Assembly: GCF_000092865.1 (NCBI RefSeq)
Contig: NC_014151.1
Span: 3,534,001 to 3,598,000 of the forward strand
From: Cellulomonas flavigena DSM 20109
GTDB taxonomy: Bacteria > Actinomycetota > Actinomycetes > Actinomycetales > Cellulomonadaceae
Length of the DNA: 64,000 nt
Direction of reading: 5' to 3'
The translations under genes and the position numbers were made by a program. Below, in pieces: positions 52,969 through 62,162 of the stretch. The notes under the pieces were generated by a model. The model searched no databases, was not told the DNA's origin, and was given only the letters and a program-made list of their open reading frames with translations. Numbering within the stretch: the first letter of the stretch is position 1; each line of letters begins with the position of its first letter.

Positions 52969-54000
52969 ATGGTGCGCGTCGGATTCCACAACTCTCACGA
53001 GCAGGTCCATCCCTCCGCGCTGCTCGCGGCCACGCAGCTGGCCGAGCAGCGCGGCTTCGACGCCGCGATGTGCTCGGACCACTGGGCGCCGTGGCAGTCG
53101 ACGCAGGGACACTCCGGGTTCGCGTGGACGTGGCTGGGGTCCGCCCTGGCGACCACGCGGCTGCCGTTCGGCGTGGTCAATGCGCCCGGCCAGCGGTACC
53201 ACCCGGCGATCATCGCGCAGGCCGCGGCCACGCTCGCCGCGATGTACCCGGGGCGGTTCTGGGTGGCGCTCGGCTCGGGCGAGAACATGAACGAGCACAT
53301 CACCGGCGACGGGTGGCTGCCCAAGCCGGTGCGTGACGCCCGCCTCGTCGAGTGCGTCGAGGTGATCCGGGCGCTGCTCGACGGCGAGGAGGTCACGCAC
53401 GACGGCCTGGTCAAGGTCGACCGCGCCAAGCTGTGGACGCTGCCCGACGTGAAGCCGCTGCTCATCGGCCCGGCGGTGTCCGTGGTGACGGCCGCGAACC
53501 ACGCACGCTGGGCGGACGGCCTGGTGACCGTCAACCAGCCCGAGGAGAAGCTGCGCCGCGTCGTCGACGCGTACCGCGACGCCGGCGGGCGCGGGGAGAT
53601 CGCGCTGCAGGTGCACGTGTCGTTCGCCCCGACGGACGCCGAGGCGCTGCGCCTGGCGCGCGAGCAGTGGGCGGGCAACGCGATCGGCCCACCGGTCGCG
53701 TGGGACCTGGACACCCCGGAGGCGTTCGACCAGATCGCCGGCCTGGTGAGCGACGACGTCCTGCGGCGGTCCGTGCTCGTCGAGCACGACCCGCAGCGCC
53801 TCGCCGACCGTCTGGTGGCCCTCGCGGGGATCGGCTTCGACGCCGTCTACCTGCACCAGGTCGCCACGGACGTCGTCCCGTCCGACGACAAGCACCCCGA
53901 CGCCGCGGACACGGCGACCCAGCCGTCGTCGTCGCTGGAGGCGTTCGTCGACATGGCAGCCGAGCACGTGCTGCCCGCGCTGAAGGCGGTGGGGGCGTGA
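52969..54000 (+). CDS. LLM-class oxidoreductase, TIGR03885-like
   Basis: A 343-aa luciferase-like TIM barrel, different from the one at 41.8 kb. Start ATG 52969 (MVRVGFHNSHEQVHPSALL) has AGGAAAGGG before it. Landmarks are AMCSDHWAPWQSTQGHSGFA, VVNAPGQRYHPAIIAQAAA and WVALGSGENMNEHITGDGW. This fits the flavin-type, non-F420 subgroup that I recall as TIGR03885. Its last 4 nt overlap the GH13 gene start (GTGA), which implies a shared role, perhaps acting on a sugar. No substrate is known. Confidence 0.85.
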   Translation: MVRVGFHNSHEQVHPSALLAATQLAEQRGFDAAMCSDHWAPWQSTQGHSGFAWTWLGSALATTRLPFGVVNAPGQRYHPAIIAQAAATLAAMYPGRFWVALGSGENMNEHITGDGWLPKPVRDARLVECVEVIRALLDGEEVTHDGLVKVDRAKLWTLPDVKPLLIGPAVSVVTAANHARWADGLVTVNQPEEKLRRVVDAYRDAGGRGEIALQVHVSFAPTDAEALRLAREQWAGNAIGPPVAWDLDTPEAFDQIAGLVSDDVLRRSVLVEHDPQRLADRLVALAGIGFDAVYLHQVATDVVPSDDKHPDAADTATQPSSSLEAFVDMAAEHVLPALKAVGA

Positions 54001-55691
54001 GGATCCGCGACACCGGTGACCTGTGGTGGAAGTCCGCGGTCATCTACTGCCTCGACGTCGAGACGTACATGGACTGGAACGACGACGGCATCGGTGACCT
54101 GCCGGGCCTCGTCCAGCGCATCGACCACCTCGCCGAGCTCGGTGTGACGTGCCTGTGGCTCATGCCGTTCTACCCGACGGCGGACCGCGACGACGGCTAC
54201 GACATCACCGACTACCTGGGCGTCGACCCCCGCCTCGGGGACGCCGGCGACCTCGTCGAGCTGATCCGCACGGCCAACGACCGCGGCATCCGGGTCATCG
54301 CCGACCTCGTCGTCAACCACACGTCGGACCGGCACCCGTGGTTCAGGAGCGCGCGGCGCTCGCCGGACAGCCCGTACCGCGACTGGTACGTGTGGCGGCA
54401 GGACGCCCCGCCGGACACGTCCGACCAGGTCGTCTTCCCCGACAAGGAGGACGGCATCTGGACGTACGACGAGCAGGCGCAGGCCTGGTACCGGCACCGG
54501 TTCTACAAGCACCAGCCGGATCTCAACACCGCGAACCCGCAGGTGCGGGACGCGATCGCGAAGACGATCGGCTACTGGGCGCAGATGGGCCTGGACGGGT
54601 TCCGCGTCGACGCGGTGCCGTTCTTCCTCGCCGACGCCGCGAACACCCAGGGCGACGACATCGACCACCCGCACGAGTTCCTGCAGCAGCTGCGCGCGTT
54701 CCTGTCGCGGCGCACCGGCGACTCGATCCTCATGGGCGAGGTCAACCTGCCGTACGACCAGCAGCGCCTGTTCTTCGGCGACCACACGGGCGACGGCGAC
54801 CACGAGGGCGCCGAGCTGAACCTGCAGTTCGACTTCGTGCTCATGCAGCAGATGTACCTGGCGCTGGCCCGGCACGACGCGGGGCCGATCGCGGACACCC
54901 TGCGCGCGCGACCCGTCATCCCGTCGGACGCGCAGTGGGCGACGTTCGTGCGCAACCACGACGAGCTGACGCTCGACAAGCTCTCCGACGACGAGCGCCA
55001 GGAGGTGTTCGACGCGTTCGGCCCCGAGCCCGAGCACCAGCTGTTCGACCGCGGCCTGCGCCGACGGCTGCCCCCGATGCTCGAGGGCGACCCGCGACGC
55101 GTGCGGATGGTCTACTCGCTGCTGTTCAGCCTGCCGGGCACGCCCGTGCTGTTCTACGGCGAGGAGATCGGCATGGGCGAGAACCTCGCCGCCGAGGGAC
55201 GGCTCGCGGTGCGCACGCCCATGCAGTGGACGTCGGGGAAGAACGGCGGCTTCTCGCGCGCCGCGCCGTCGCGGCTGTCCGGCCCGGTGCCCGACGGCCC
55301 CTACGCACCGGCGCACGTCAACGTCTCGGACCAGCGCCGCGACCCGGACTCGCTGCTGAACTTCGTCCAGAAGCTCGCACGGCGGTACCGCGAGAGCCCC
55401 GAGCTGGGCTGGACGGAGCGCGCCGAGATCCTCGACCAGCCGCACCCGAGCGTCCTGGCGCACCGGTCGACGTGGCAGGACGCGTCGATGGTGGCGCTGC
55501 ACAACCTGGGGCCCGAGGCGGTGCGGGTGCCCCTGCACCTGCCGGACACGGACGAGGGGTGGCGCCTCATCGACCTGCTGCAGGACGACGAGCACGTGCC
55601 GAGCAGCACGGGGCGGGTCGAGATCGAGCTCGAGGGGTACGGGTACCGCTGGCTGCGCCTCGCGAGCCCGGGGTCGCGGCGCCTGCTGTGA
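53997..55691 (+). CDS. GH13 alpha-amylase family, trehalose-synthase-like
   Basis: A 564-aa soluble enzyme of the GH13 family. GTG 53997 opens with VRIRDTGDLWWKSAVIYCLD, the normal start of TreS-like proteins. Catalytic regions: ADLVVNHTS, nucleophile in GLDGFRVDAVPFF (about Asp204), acid/base in ILMGEVNLPYD (about Glu248), and transition-state Asp in FVRNHDELTL (about 320). The C-terminal beta domain (VALHNLGPEAVRV) is present. The subgroup is close to trehalose synthases (maltose/trehalose interconversion), but hydrolase or sucrose-active enzymes are alternatives. No fused maltokinase. Four-nucleotide overlap with the LLM gene. Confidence 0.85.
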   Translation: MRIRDTGDLWWKSAVIYCLDVETYMDWNDDGIGDLPGLVQRIDHLAELGVTCLWLMPFYPTADRDDGYDITDYLGVDPRLGDAGDLVELIRTANDRGIRVIADLVVNHTSDRHPWFRSARRSPDSPYRDWYVWRQDAPPDTSDQVVFPDKEDGIWTYDEQAQAWYRHRFYKHQPDLNTANPQVRDAIAKTIGYWAQMGLDGFRVDAVPFFLADAANTQGDDIDHPHEFLQQLRAFLSRRTGDSILMGEVNLPYDQQRLFFGDHTGDGDHEGAELNLQFDFVLMQQMYLALARHDAGPIADTLRARPVIPSDAQWATFVRNHDELTLDKLSDDERQEVFDAFGPEPEHQLFDRGLRRRLPPMLEGDPRRVRMVYSLLFSLPGTPVLFYGEEIGMGENLAAEGRLAVRTPMQWTSGKNGGFSRAAPSRLSGPVPDGPYAPAHVNVSDQRRDPDSLLNFVQKLARRYRESPELGWTERAEILDQPHPSVLAHRSTWQDASMVALHNLGPEAVRVPLHLPDTDEGWRLIDLLQDDEHVPSSTGRVEIELEGYGYRWLRLASPGSRRLL

Positions 55692-55835
55692 CGCCGCGCG
55701 ACCGGCCCCCCGCCCCCGCCGTCCTGAAGCGTTTCGACCGCCGACCCGCCCAGCGAACGCCCAGGAAGGTCGCGTACGGTTCACCGGGCCGTCCACCGAT
55801 CCGGGGCGGTCAGCCATGATCCGGAGGACCCTGTC

Positions 55836-56819
55836 GTGCGACGTCCCACCACCCGCACCGCGCTGCGCGCCGCAGCCGCGGCGCTGGCCCTCAGCCTCAC
55901 GCTCGCCGCCTGCGCGGGCGACGGTGACGGCGGCAGCGCCGACCCGACCCCCACCGCGTCGTCGGAGGAGGCTCCCACCCCCGAGGAGAACCCGACCCCG
56001 ACGGCCGAGGACATCGCGGCCCTGGAGGCCGTCACGGTCGAGGGCGACGCCGGCGCCGAGCCCACCGTCACCCTCCCGAGCACGCCCTTCAACGTGTCCG
56101 CGCAGGTCGCGCGCCTCGTGAGCGACGGCTCCGGCGACGTCATCGCCGAGGGCGACCTCATCGAGCTGAACTCCGTGTGGCTCAACGGCAAGGACGGCTC
56201 CAAGGCCGCCTCGTCGTGGGAGAACGGCGCGCCCGAGCAGATCATCGTCAACTCCACGAAGCTCGCCGCCGCGATCTCCGAGGTGCTCGTCGGCGGCAAG
56301 GTCGGCCTGCGCTTCGCGTACGCCTACCCGGGCGGCGACGAGGGCGCACAGGTCGCGGTCGCCGAGGTCGGCGCCAAGCGTCCCGGGCGCGCCGTGGGCA
56401 CGCCCGTCGAGCCGGCCGACGGTCTGCCGACCGTCGAGCTCCAGGACAACGGCCTGCCCCTCATCAAGGAGTTCGTCAACGGCCCCGCGCCGACGGAGCT
56501 GATCGTCCAGCCGCTCATCGAGGGCGAGGGCCCCGCGGTCGCGTCCGGCCAGACCATCACCGTGCACTACACGGGCTGGCTGTGGGACGGCAAGCAGTTC
56601 GACTCCTCCTGGGAGCGCGGCACGCCGTTCCCCGTCGAGAACATCGGCGCCGGTGGCGTCATCGCCGGGTGGAACGAGGGGCTCGTGGGCCAGAAGGTCG
56701 GCAGCCAGGTGATGCTCGTCGTGCCGCCGGAGAAGGGTTACGGCGAGGAGGGCTCGGGCGAGAGCATCCCGGGCGGCGCCACACTCGTGTTCGTCGTGGA
56801 CATCCTCGCCGCGAGCTGA
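55836..56819 (+). CDS. FKBP-type peptidyl-prolyl isomerase lipoprotein
   Basis: A 327-aa extracytoplasmic lipoprotein. GTG 55836 gives signal RRPTTRTALRAAAAALA and lipobox LAAC with Cys26, followed by an acidic Thr/Pro linker. The first FKBP-like module (about 70-190) is degenerate. The second (about 215-326) is standard: VHYTGWLWDGKQFDSSWERG, PFPVENIGAGGVIAGWNEGL and VPPEKGYGEEGSG with aromatic pocket residues kept. It likely assists folding of exported proteins. A strong terminator follows. The 144-nt upstream gap shows no clear regulatory motif. Confidence 0.93.
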   Translation: MRRPTTRTALRAAAAALALSLTLAACAGDGDGGSADPTPTASSEEAPTPEENPTPTAEDIAALEAVTVEGDAGAEPTVTLPSTPFNVSAQVARLVSDGSGDVIAEGDLIELNSVWLNGKDGSKAASSWENGAPEQIIVNSTKLAAAISEVLVGGKVGLRFAYAYPGGDEGAQVAVAEVGAKRPGRAVGTPVEPADGLPTVELQDNGLPLIKEFVNGPAPTELIVQPLIEGEGPAVASGQTITVHYTGWLWDGKQFDSSWERGTPFPVENIGAGGVIAGWNEGLVGQKVGSQVMLVVPPEKGYGEEGSGESIPGGATLVFVVDILAAS

Positions 56820-56834
56820 TCCCGCGCGCACCGC

Positions 56835-56875
56835 AACGGGCCGGTCGCTCCCTCCACGGGGGCGACCGGCCCGTT
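56835..56875 (+). terminator. Strong terminator after the FKBP gene
   Basis: Perfect 14-bp stem (56835-56848 with 56862-56875) and a 13-nt loop, 15 nt after the FKBP stop. Confidence 0.85.
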
Positions 56876-56974
56876 CGTCGTCCTCCCGCCGGTTCCAGGG
56901 ACCCTCGTCCTGTGCTCCGCGGCGTGCCCGTCCTACGCTGGGCCGAAGTTCACCTCCAGCGTGGGAGGGTCCAC

Positions 56975-59026
56975 ATGGACCAGGCACCGTCGCCCAGAGT
57001 CCGCACCGTCGCCCTGCTGGGCGCGTCAGGTGCCGGCAAGACCACCCTCACCGAGGCCCTCCTGCACCGGGCCGGGGCGATCCCCCGCGCCGGCCGCGTC
57101 GAGGACGGCACCACGGTCAGCGACCACGAACCGGAGGAGATCGCCCGCGGCATCTCCCTCGGGCTCGGCGTCGCCCCCTTTCGATGGCGGGCGGACGACG
57201 GGCACACGTACGACGTCACGGTGCTGGACACGCCCGGCTACCTGGACTTCGCGGGCGCGGTCGACGCGGCGCTGAGCGCGGCCGACCTCGCGGTGATCGT
57301 GGTCAGCGCCGTCGACGGCGTGCAGGCCGGCACCCACCTGGCGTGGCGCGCCGCCGCCGACGCGGGCGTGCCCCGCGTCCTCGTCGTCACCAAGGAGGAC
57401 CGCGCGCGCGCCGACTTCCACCGCGTGCTGGACGAGCTGCGCGACGCGTTCGGCGACGCGGTCGTGCCGCTCGAGCTGCCGTTCGGCGACGAGGCCGCGT
57501 TCACCGGCGTGGCCGACGTGCTCTCCGAGGAGGCCTACGGCTACGAGCCCGACGGTCGGCACCACACCGAGCCGCTGCCGGCGGCCCTCGCCGAGGAGGA
57601 GCACCGCCTGCACGAGCAGGTCACCGAGGAGATCGTCGCGCACGACGACGAGCAGCTCGAGCGGTACCTCGCGGGCGAGGTGCCGTCGGTCGCCGAGCTC
57701 GAGCGGACCCTCGCGCACGAGGTCGCGGCCGGCGAGGCGGTCCCGGTGCTCGTCGCGTCGGGGACGACGGGCGTCGGTGTCGACCGCCTGGCCGACCTGG
57801 TGTGCGAGCTGTGCCCCGCGCCCGGCACGCGCACCGTGCTCGCCGGTGACGTCGAGGTGCAGGTCGCGCCCGACCCTGCCGGGCCGGTCCTGCTGCACGC
57901 GTTCCGCACCACCGCGGACCCGTTCGTGGGGCAGGTCACGCTGTTCCGCGTGCTGTCCGGCACCGTGCGTGCGGGCGACCGGCTCGTCAACACCACGACC
58001 CGCACCGAGGAGCGCCTGCCCGGGCTGTTCCTGCTGCGCGGCAAGGAGCACACGCCCGTCGACGTGGCCGTCGCGGGGCAGGTCGCGGCCGTCGCCAAGC
58101 TCACCGGCACCCCGGCCGGGTCGCTGCTCGCCGCCAAGGGCGCCCCCGGCGCGTCGATGACGGCGCGGCCGCCGCGCGCACGGCCCGGGGTGTACGGCCT
58201 CGTGCTGGAACCCGTCACGCAGTCCGACGACGACCGGCTGTCCGCCGCGCTGGGCCGCCTGGCCGCCGAGGACCCGACGCTCACGGTCGAGCGCACCGGC
58301 GACCGCACCGTGCTGCGCGGGCTCGGCGACACGCACCTGACCGTGGCTCTGGAGCGGCTCGCGCGGGTGTTCGGCGTGCACGTCACGACGTCGCCCGTGC
58401 CCGTCGGGTACCGCGAGACCGTCGCCCGGGCCGTCGAGGCCGAGGGCAAGGTGAAGAAGCAGTCCGGCGGGCACGGGCAGTACGCCGTGGTGCAGCTGCG
58501 GGTGTCGCCGCTGCCCGCGGGCGCCGGGTTCGAGTTCGTGGACTCGGTCGTCGGCGGGGCGATCCCTCGGTCGTACCTGCCCGCCGTCGAGCGCGGCGTG
58601 CGCGAGGCGATGGCCGCCGGCGGGCCGCACGGGTACCCCGTGGTCGACGTGCGCGTCGAGGTGTACGACGGCAAGGCGCACTCCGTGGACTCGTCCGACA
58701 TGGCGTTCCGGACGGCCGCGGCGACGGGCCTCAGGGAGGCGCTGGCCGCGGCCGGGACCGTGGTGCTCGAGCCGGTGTGCCGCGTGCAGGTCACCGTGCC
58801 CACATCGGTGCAGGGCGACGTCATGAGCGACCTGTCGACACGCCGTGGGCGCATCACCGACACCGTCTCGCTCGAGGGCGGCGAGGTCGTCGTCGAGGCG
58901 ACCGTGCCGGAGTCGGAGCTGCGCCGCTACGTGCTCGACCTGCGCTCCCTGACGGGTGGCCGGGGCGACCTCACGGTCGCCCCCGACCACTACGCCCCCT
59001 GCCCGGAGCACCTCACCACCGTCTGA
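56975..59026 (+). CDS. EF-G-like translational GTPase (FusA2 type)
   Basis: A 683-aa homologue of elongation factor G. The G domain shows LLGASGAGKTTLTEALL (G1), the D-T-P-G-Y box in VTVLDTPGYLDF (G3) and TKED in LVVTKEDRARADF (G4, where classical EF-G has NKMD). Domain II (VLLHAFRTTADPFVGQVTLF), III, IV (GHGQYAVVQLRVSP) and V (PVCRVQVTVPTSVQGDVMSD) follow in order. The protein lacks the His of the loop after DTPG and is about 20 residues shorter than EF-G, as in the FusA2/EF-G-like paralogues of actinobacteria, whose role (stress, ribosome rescue) is not settled. ATG 56975 follows GGGAGGG. Confidence 0.92.
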   Translation: MDQAPSPRVRTVALLGASGAGKTTLTEALLHRAGAIPRAGRVEDGTTVSDHEPEEIARGISLGLGVAPFRWRADDGHTYDVTVLDTPGYLDFAGAVDAALSAADLAVIVVSAVDGVQAGTHLAWRAAADAGVPRVLVVTKEDRARADFHRVLDELRDAFGDAVVPLELPFGDEAAFTGVADVLSEEAYGYEPDGRHHTEPLPAALAEEEHRLHEQVTEEIVAHDDEQLERYLAGEVPSVAELERTLAHEVAAGEAVPVLVASGTTGVGVDRLADLVCELCPAPGTRTVLAGDVEVQVAPDPAGPVLLHAFRTTADPFVGQVTLFRVLSGTVRAGDRLVNTTTRTEERLPGLFLLRGKEHTPVDVAVAGQVAAVAKLTGTPAGSLLAAKGAPGASMTARPPRARPGVYGLVLEPVTQSDDDRLSAALGRLAAEDPTLTVERTGDRTVLRGLGDTHLTVALERLARVFGVHVTTSPVPVGYRETVARAVEAEGKVKKQSGGHGQYAVVQLRVSPLPAGAGFEFVDSVVGGAIPRSYLPAVERGVREAMAAGGPHGYPVVDVRVEVYDGKAHSVDSSDMAFRTAAATGLREALAAAGTVVLEPVCRVQVTVPTSVQGDVMSDLSTRRGRITDTVSLEGGEVVVEATVPESELRRYVLDLRSLTGGRGDLTVAPDHYAPCPEHLTTV

Positions 59027-59088
59027 CGCCGCGCCGCGGTCCCGCGCGCCCCGCACGGCCGGTGGCCGACGCGGGCGAGGATGGGGCC

Positions 59089-59436
59089 ATGGCGGAGATC
59101 GCGGAGCTGGCGGCGGCGGTACGGGAGTTCTCGCGGGAGCGGGACTGGGAGCAGTTCCACGACCCGAAGTCGCTGGTGCTCGCGCTCGTCGGGGAGGTCG
59201 GCGAGCTCGCCGAGCTGCTCCAGTGGGTGCCCGCGGACGAGGTCGTCGAGCGCTTCGCGGCGCCCGACCGCAGGGCCCGCGTCGGCGAGGAGCTGGCCGA
59301 CGTGCTCGTCTACCTGGTCTGCCTGTCGGACGTGCTGGGCGTCGACCTGGGCGCGGCGGCCCGCGCCAAGCTCGCGTCCTCCCACGCCCGCTTCCCGGCG
59401 GACGACGTCCGCGGCGTCGCCCCCCACAAGCCCTGA
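59089..59436 (+). CDS. MazG-like nucleotide pyrophosphohydrolase
   Basis: A 115-aa all-alpha NTP pyrophosphatase of the MazG/dCTPase group. The metal-binding signatures E-x-x-E-L and E-E-L-x-D are in VGEVGELAELLQWVP and VGEELADVLVYLVCLSDVLG. Short single-domain members act on dCTP or modified nucleotides and keep the pool clean. The ATG at 59089 has GAGGATGGGG before it. It starts 62 nt after the EF-G-like gene, and the two may share a transcript; a link in function is not evident. A repeat cluster follows. Confidence 0.9.
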   Translation: MAEIAELAAAVREFSRERDWEQFHDPKSLVLALVGEVGELAELLQWVPADEVVERFAAPDRRARVGEELADVLVYLVCLSDVLGVDLGAAARAKLASSHARFPADDVRGVAPHKP

Positions 59437-59454
59437 CCTACGTCGACCCCCGCG

Positions 59455-59548
59455 CCGAGTGCGGGGATAACGCCGCGAGTGCGGGGGTGACGCCGCGAGT
59501 GCGGGGGTGACGACCCCCGCACTCGGCGAGCTTCCCCCGCACTCGGCG
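59455..59548. repeat. Family 4 repeat: direct and inverted GAGTGCGGGG units
   Basis: Three plus units around GAGTGCGGGG (starting near 59456, 59476 and 59496), two of them within perfect 20-bp tandem copies (59471-59490, 59491-59510), and two inverted CCCCCGCACTCGGCG units near 59514-59528 and 59534-59548. A G-rich tail (59549-59580) follows. It fills the convergent gap between the MazG-like and ABC permease genes. Confidence 0.8.
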
Positions 59549-59588
59549 AGGGGGTGGGGACGGGGGGTGGGGGTGGGGGTGTGCGCGG

Positions 59589-62162
59589 TCAGTCGGGGGT
59601 GGCGATCGCGTCGAGGACCCGCAGGCGCGCGGCGCGCGCACCGGGCCACACCGCCGCCAGCACGCCGACGACCAGCGCGAGCCCCACCATGACGGCCAGG
59701 CCGGACCACGGGACGGACAGGCGGTCCAGGCCCTCGTCGGCGTAGACGCTCGGCAGGGTCGACCCCAGCCCCACACCCACCGCGAGTCCGACGACCGTGC
59801 CGAACACCGCGGTGAGCACGGACTCGACCGTGACGACGCCCGCGAGCTGCAGCCGCCCCAGGCCCACGGCCCGCAGCAGCCCGATCTCGCGCGTGCGCTC
59901 GATGACCGACAGCGCGAGCGTGTTGACGATGCCCAGCACCGCGATGACGAGGGACAGGCCGAGCAGCGCGTAGAGGATGACGAGCAGCTGGTCGACCTGG
60001 GCGGCCATCTGGTCGACGAACTCGTCGCGGTCCTGCACGGACACCACCACGTAGGGCGAGACGGCCGCCGTCACGGCGTCCCGCAGCTCGGCCGGTGCGA
60101 CGCCGTCGGCCGCGTCGACGAAGACCGTGTCGGTGGTCTGCGCGGGCCCGGGTGCGAGCTCGTCGAGCACGTCCTGCGTGACGACCACGGACCCCGACAT
60201 GACGGGGGTGCTGACGACCGCCGCGACCTCCAGGGTCCGCTCACCGGCGGCGGTGCTCACGGTCAGCTCGTCGCCCACCTCCCACCCCTCGCCGGCGATG
60301 CGCTCGTTGACGACCGCGTGCGTGTCGTCCAGCGCGTCGACGTCGCCCGCGAGGACCTCGACCACGAGCGACCCACCCAGGACCCCCGGCGCGAGGCCCA
60401 CCAGGAACGCGCCGTCGTCGGGCCCGGGCACGGCACCCGGCCGCGGGGACATCCCGCCGAACGCGAAGGCGGTCGCGTCCGCCCGGCCGACCTCCGGCAG
60501 CGCGGTGACGTCATCGACGGCGCCGGCGGGCACCGCGTTCGTCGCGCCGCGCAGCACGAGGTCGGCGTTCGTCGCGCTCTCGACGACGCGCACGAGGGAC
60601 GCCTGGCCCGTCGCGGCGATCACCGACACCGCCCCCACGAGCGCCATCCCGATGACGAGCGCCCCCGCCGTCGAGGCGGTCCGGTGGGGGTTGCGCACGA
60701 CGTTGCCCTGCGCGAGGCGCCCCAGCGGCGGCAGCGCGTGCACGAACGGCAGGGCGAGCACCCGCAGCACGGCCCGCGCGAGCGACGGCGCGACCACGAG
60801 CACCCCGGCGAGCACGACCACCGCGCCGGCGCCGAGGAGCAGCTCCGCCCCGGTCGCGTCGGGCCGCAGCGCCGCGTACGCGACGGCCGCGACGCCCAGC
60901 GCGACGACGAGGCCACCGGCGACGCCCCGCACGTGCAGCGAGCGCTCGGGCACGGTGACCTCGCCACGCATCGCCTCCACGGGTGCGACGAGCGCGGCGC
61001 GGCGTGCGGGCACGGCCGCGGCGACCGCCGACACGACGGTGCCCAGCACGAGGCACGTCACGACGCTCGTCGTCTCGACCGGCACGTCCCCGACGAGGTC
61101 CATGCCGACCTGCGCGAACACCACGCGCAGCCCGCTCACCAGACCCACACCCCCGGCCACGCCGATCGCCGAGCCGACGAGCCCGACGACGGCCGCCTGC
61201 CCCACGACGACGCCGAACACCTGCGCGGGCGACGCGCCCACGGCCCGCAGCAGCGCGAACTCCCGCACACGCTGCCGCACGGCCATCGCGAACGTGTTGG
61301 AGATGAGGAACCCGCCGACGAACAGCGACACGACGGCGAAGATCAGCAGGAACGACGTGATGAACCCGAGCGTCTGGTCGATGTCGGCGCGGAGCTGCTC
61401 CCGCATGGTGTCGCCCGTGAGGACCTCGGCACCCGGTGCGTCGTCCAGCGCGGCCGCGACGCGCTCGGCGAGCGTGTCCTCGTCGACCCCGTCGGCGGCG
61501 TGCACGGCGACGCTCGGCACGACACCCTCGGGCGCGAACGCGGCCGTGGCGACGTCGACGGGCAGGTAGACGAGCGTGGCGCCGGCGAGCGGGCCGCCGG
61601 CGTCGACCTCGCCGACGACCGTGACGTCGCGGACCTCGCCGGACGCCACCAGCCGGGTGGTGTCGCCCACGGCCAGCCCGGACGACGCGAGGGTCGCGGA
61701 CTCGATCGCGACCTCGTCGTCCGCGTCGGGGGCACGCCCCTCGCGCAGGTCGAGCGTCGGGTCGGTCGCGTGGAACGCGACGCCCAGCGACGGCGCCTGC
61801 GTGGACTGCACGGCCGTGCCGTCGGCGCCCACGAGCACGACCTGCCCGGCGAGGTCGGGCAGCGCGGCCCGCACGCCGTCGACGTCGGCGACCTCGTCCG
61901 CGAGCGCGAGCGGCACCGGCACCCGCTGCTCCCCGAGGGTCAGGGCCCCGCCGGTCTGACTCCCACCGGCCAGGGGCTCGTCACCGCGGACGTACGCGTC
62001 GGCGGGCGCCTGCCCGTCGACGATGCCGTGGAACGTGTCGGCGAGCATGGTGCGCAGCGCGAACGTGCCGGCGACGAACGCGACGCCGAGCGCCACGGCC
62101 AGGATCGACAACGCGAAGCGCACCGCGTGCGCGCGCACGCTGCGCAGGGTGACGCGCAGCAT
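59589..62162 (-). CDS. ABC transporter permease (MacB/FtsX type)
   Basis: An 857-aa membrane protein with duplicated FtsX/MacB architecture. Helix 1 (VRFALSILAVALGVAFVAGTF) is followed by a large extracytoplasmic MacB_PCD-like domain, three helices (about 265-400, with the loop VRQRVREFALLRAVGASPAQ), two linking helices (about 430-500), a second outer domain and a last triple-helix block ending near IERTREIGLLRAVGLGRLQL. Its ATG shares one nucleotide with the stop of the ATPase gene (TGATG). The pair forms a MacB-like exporter of peptides, lipids or drugs. Single fused permease, no periplasmic partner, as is usual in Gram-positives. Confidence 0.92.
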   Translation of the reverse strand: MLRVTLRSVRAHAVRFALSILAVALGVAFVAGTFALRTMLADTFHGIVDGQAPADAYVRGDEPLAGGSQTGGALTLGEQRVPVPLALADEVADVDGVRAALPDLAGQVVLVGADGTAVQSTQAPSLGVAFHATDPTLDLREGRAPDADDEVAIESATLASSGLAVGDTTRLVASGEVRDVTVVGEVDAGGPLAGATLVYLPVDVATAAFAPEGVVPSVAVHAADGVDEDTLAERVAAALDDAPGAEVLTGDTMREQLRADIDQTLGFITSFLLIFAVVSLFVGGFLISNTFAMAVRQRVREFALLRAVGASPAQVFGVVVGQAAVVGLVGSAIGVAGGVGLVSGLRVVFAQVGMDLVGDVPVETTSVVTCLVLGTVVSAVAAAVPARRAALVAPVEAMRGEVTVPERSLHVRGVAGGLVVALGVAAVAYAALRPDATGAELLLGAGAVVVLAGVLVVAPSLARAVLRVLALPFVHALPPLGRLAQGNVVRNPHRTASTAGALVIGMALVGAVSVIAATGQASLVRVVESATNADLVLRGATNAVPAGAVDDVTALPEVGRADATAFAFGGMSPRPGAVPGPDDGAFLVGLAPGVLGGSLVVEVLAGDVDALDDTHAVVNERIAGEGWEVGDELTVSTAAGERTLEVAAVVSTPVMSGSVVVTQDVLDELAPGPAQTTDTVFVDAADGVAPAELRDAVTAAVSPYVVVSVQDRDEFVDQMAAQVDQLLVILYALLGLSLVIAVLGIVNTLALSVIERTREIGLLRAVGLGRLQLAGVVTVESVLTAVFGTVVGLAVGVGLGSTLPSVYADEGLDRLSVPWSGLAVMVGLALVVGVLAAVWPGARAARLRVLDAIATPD

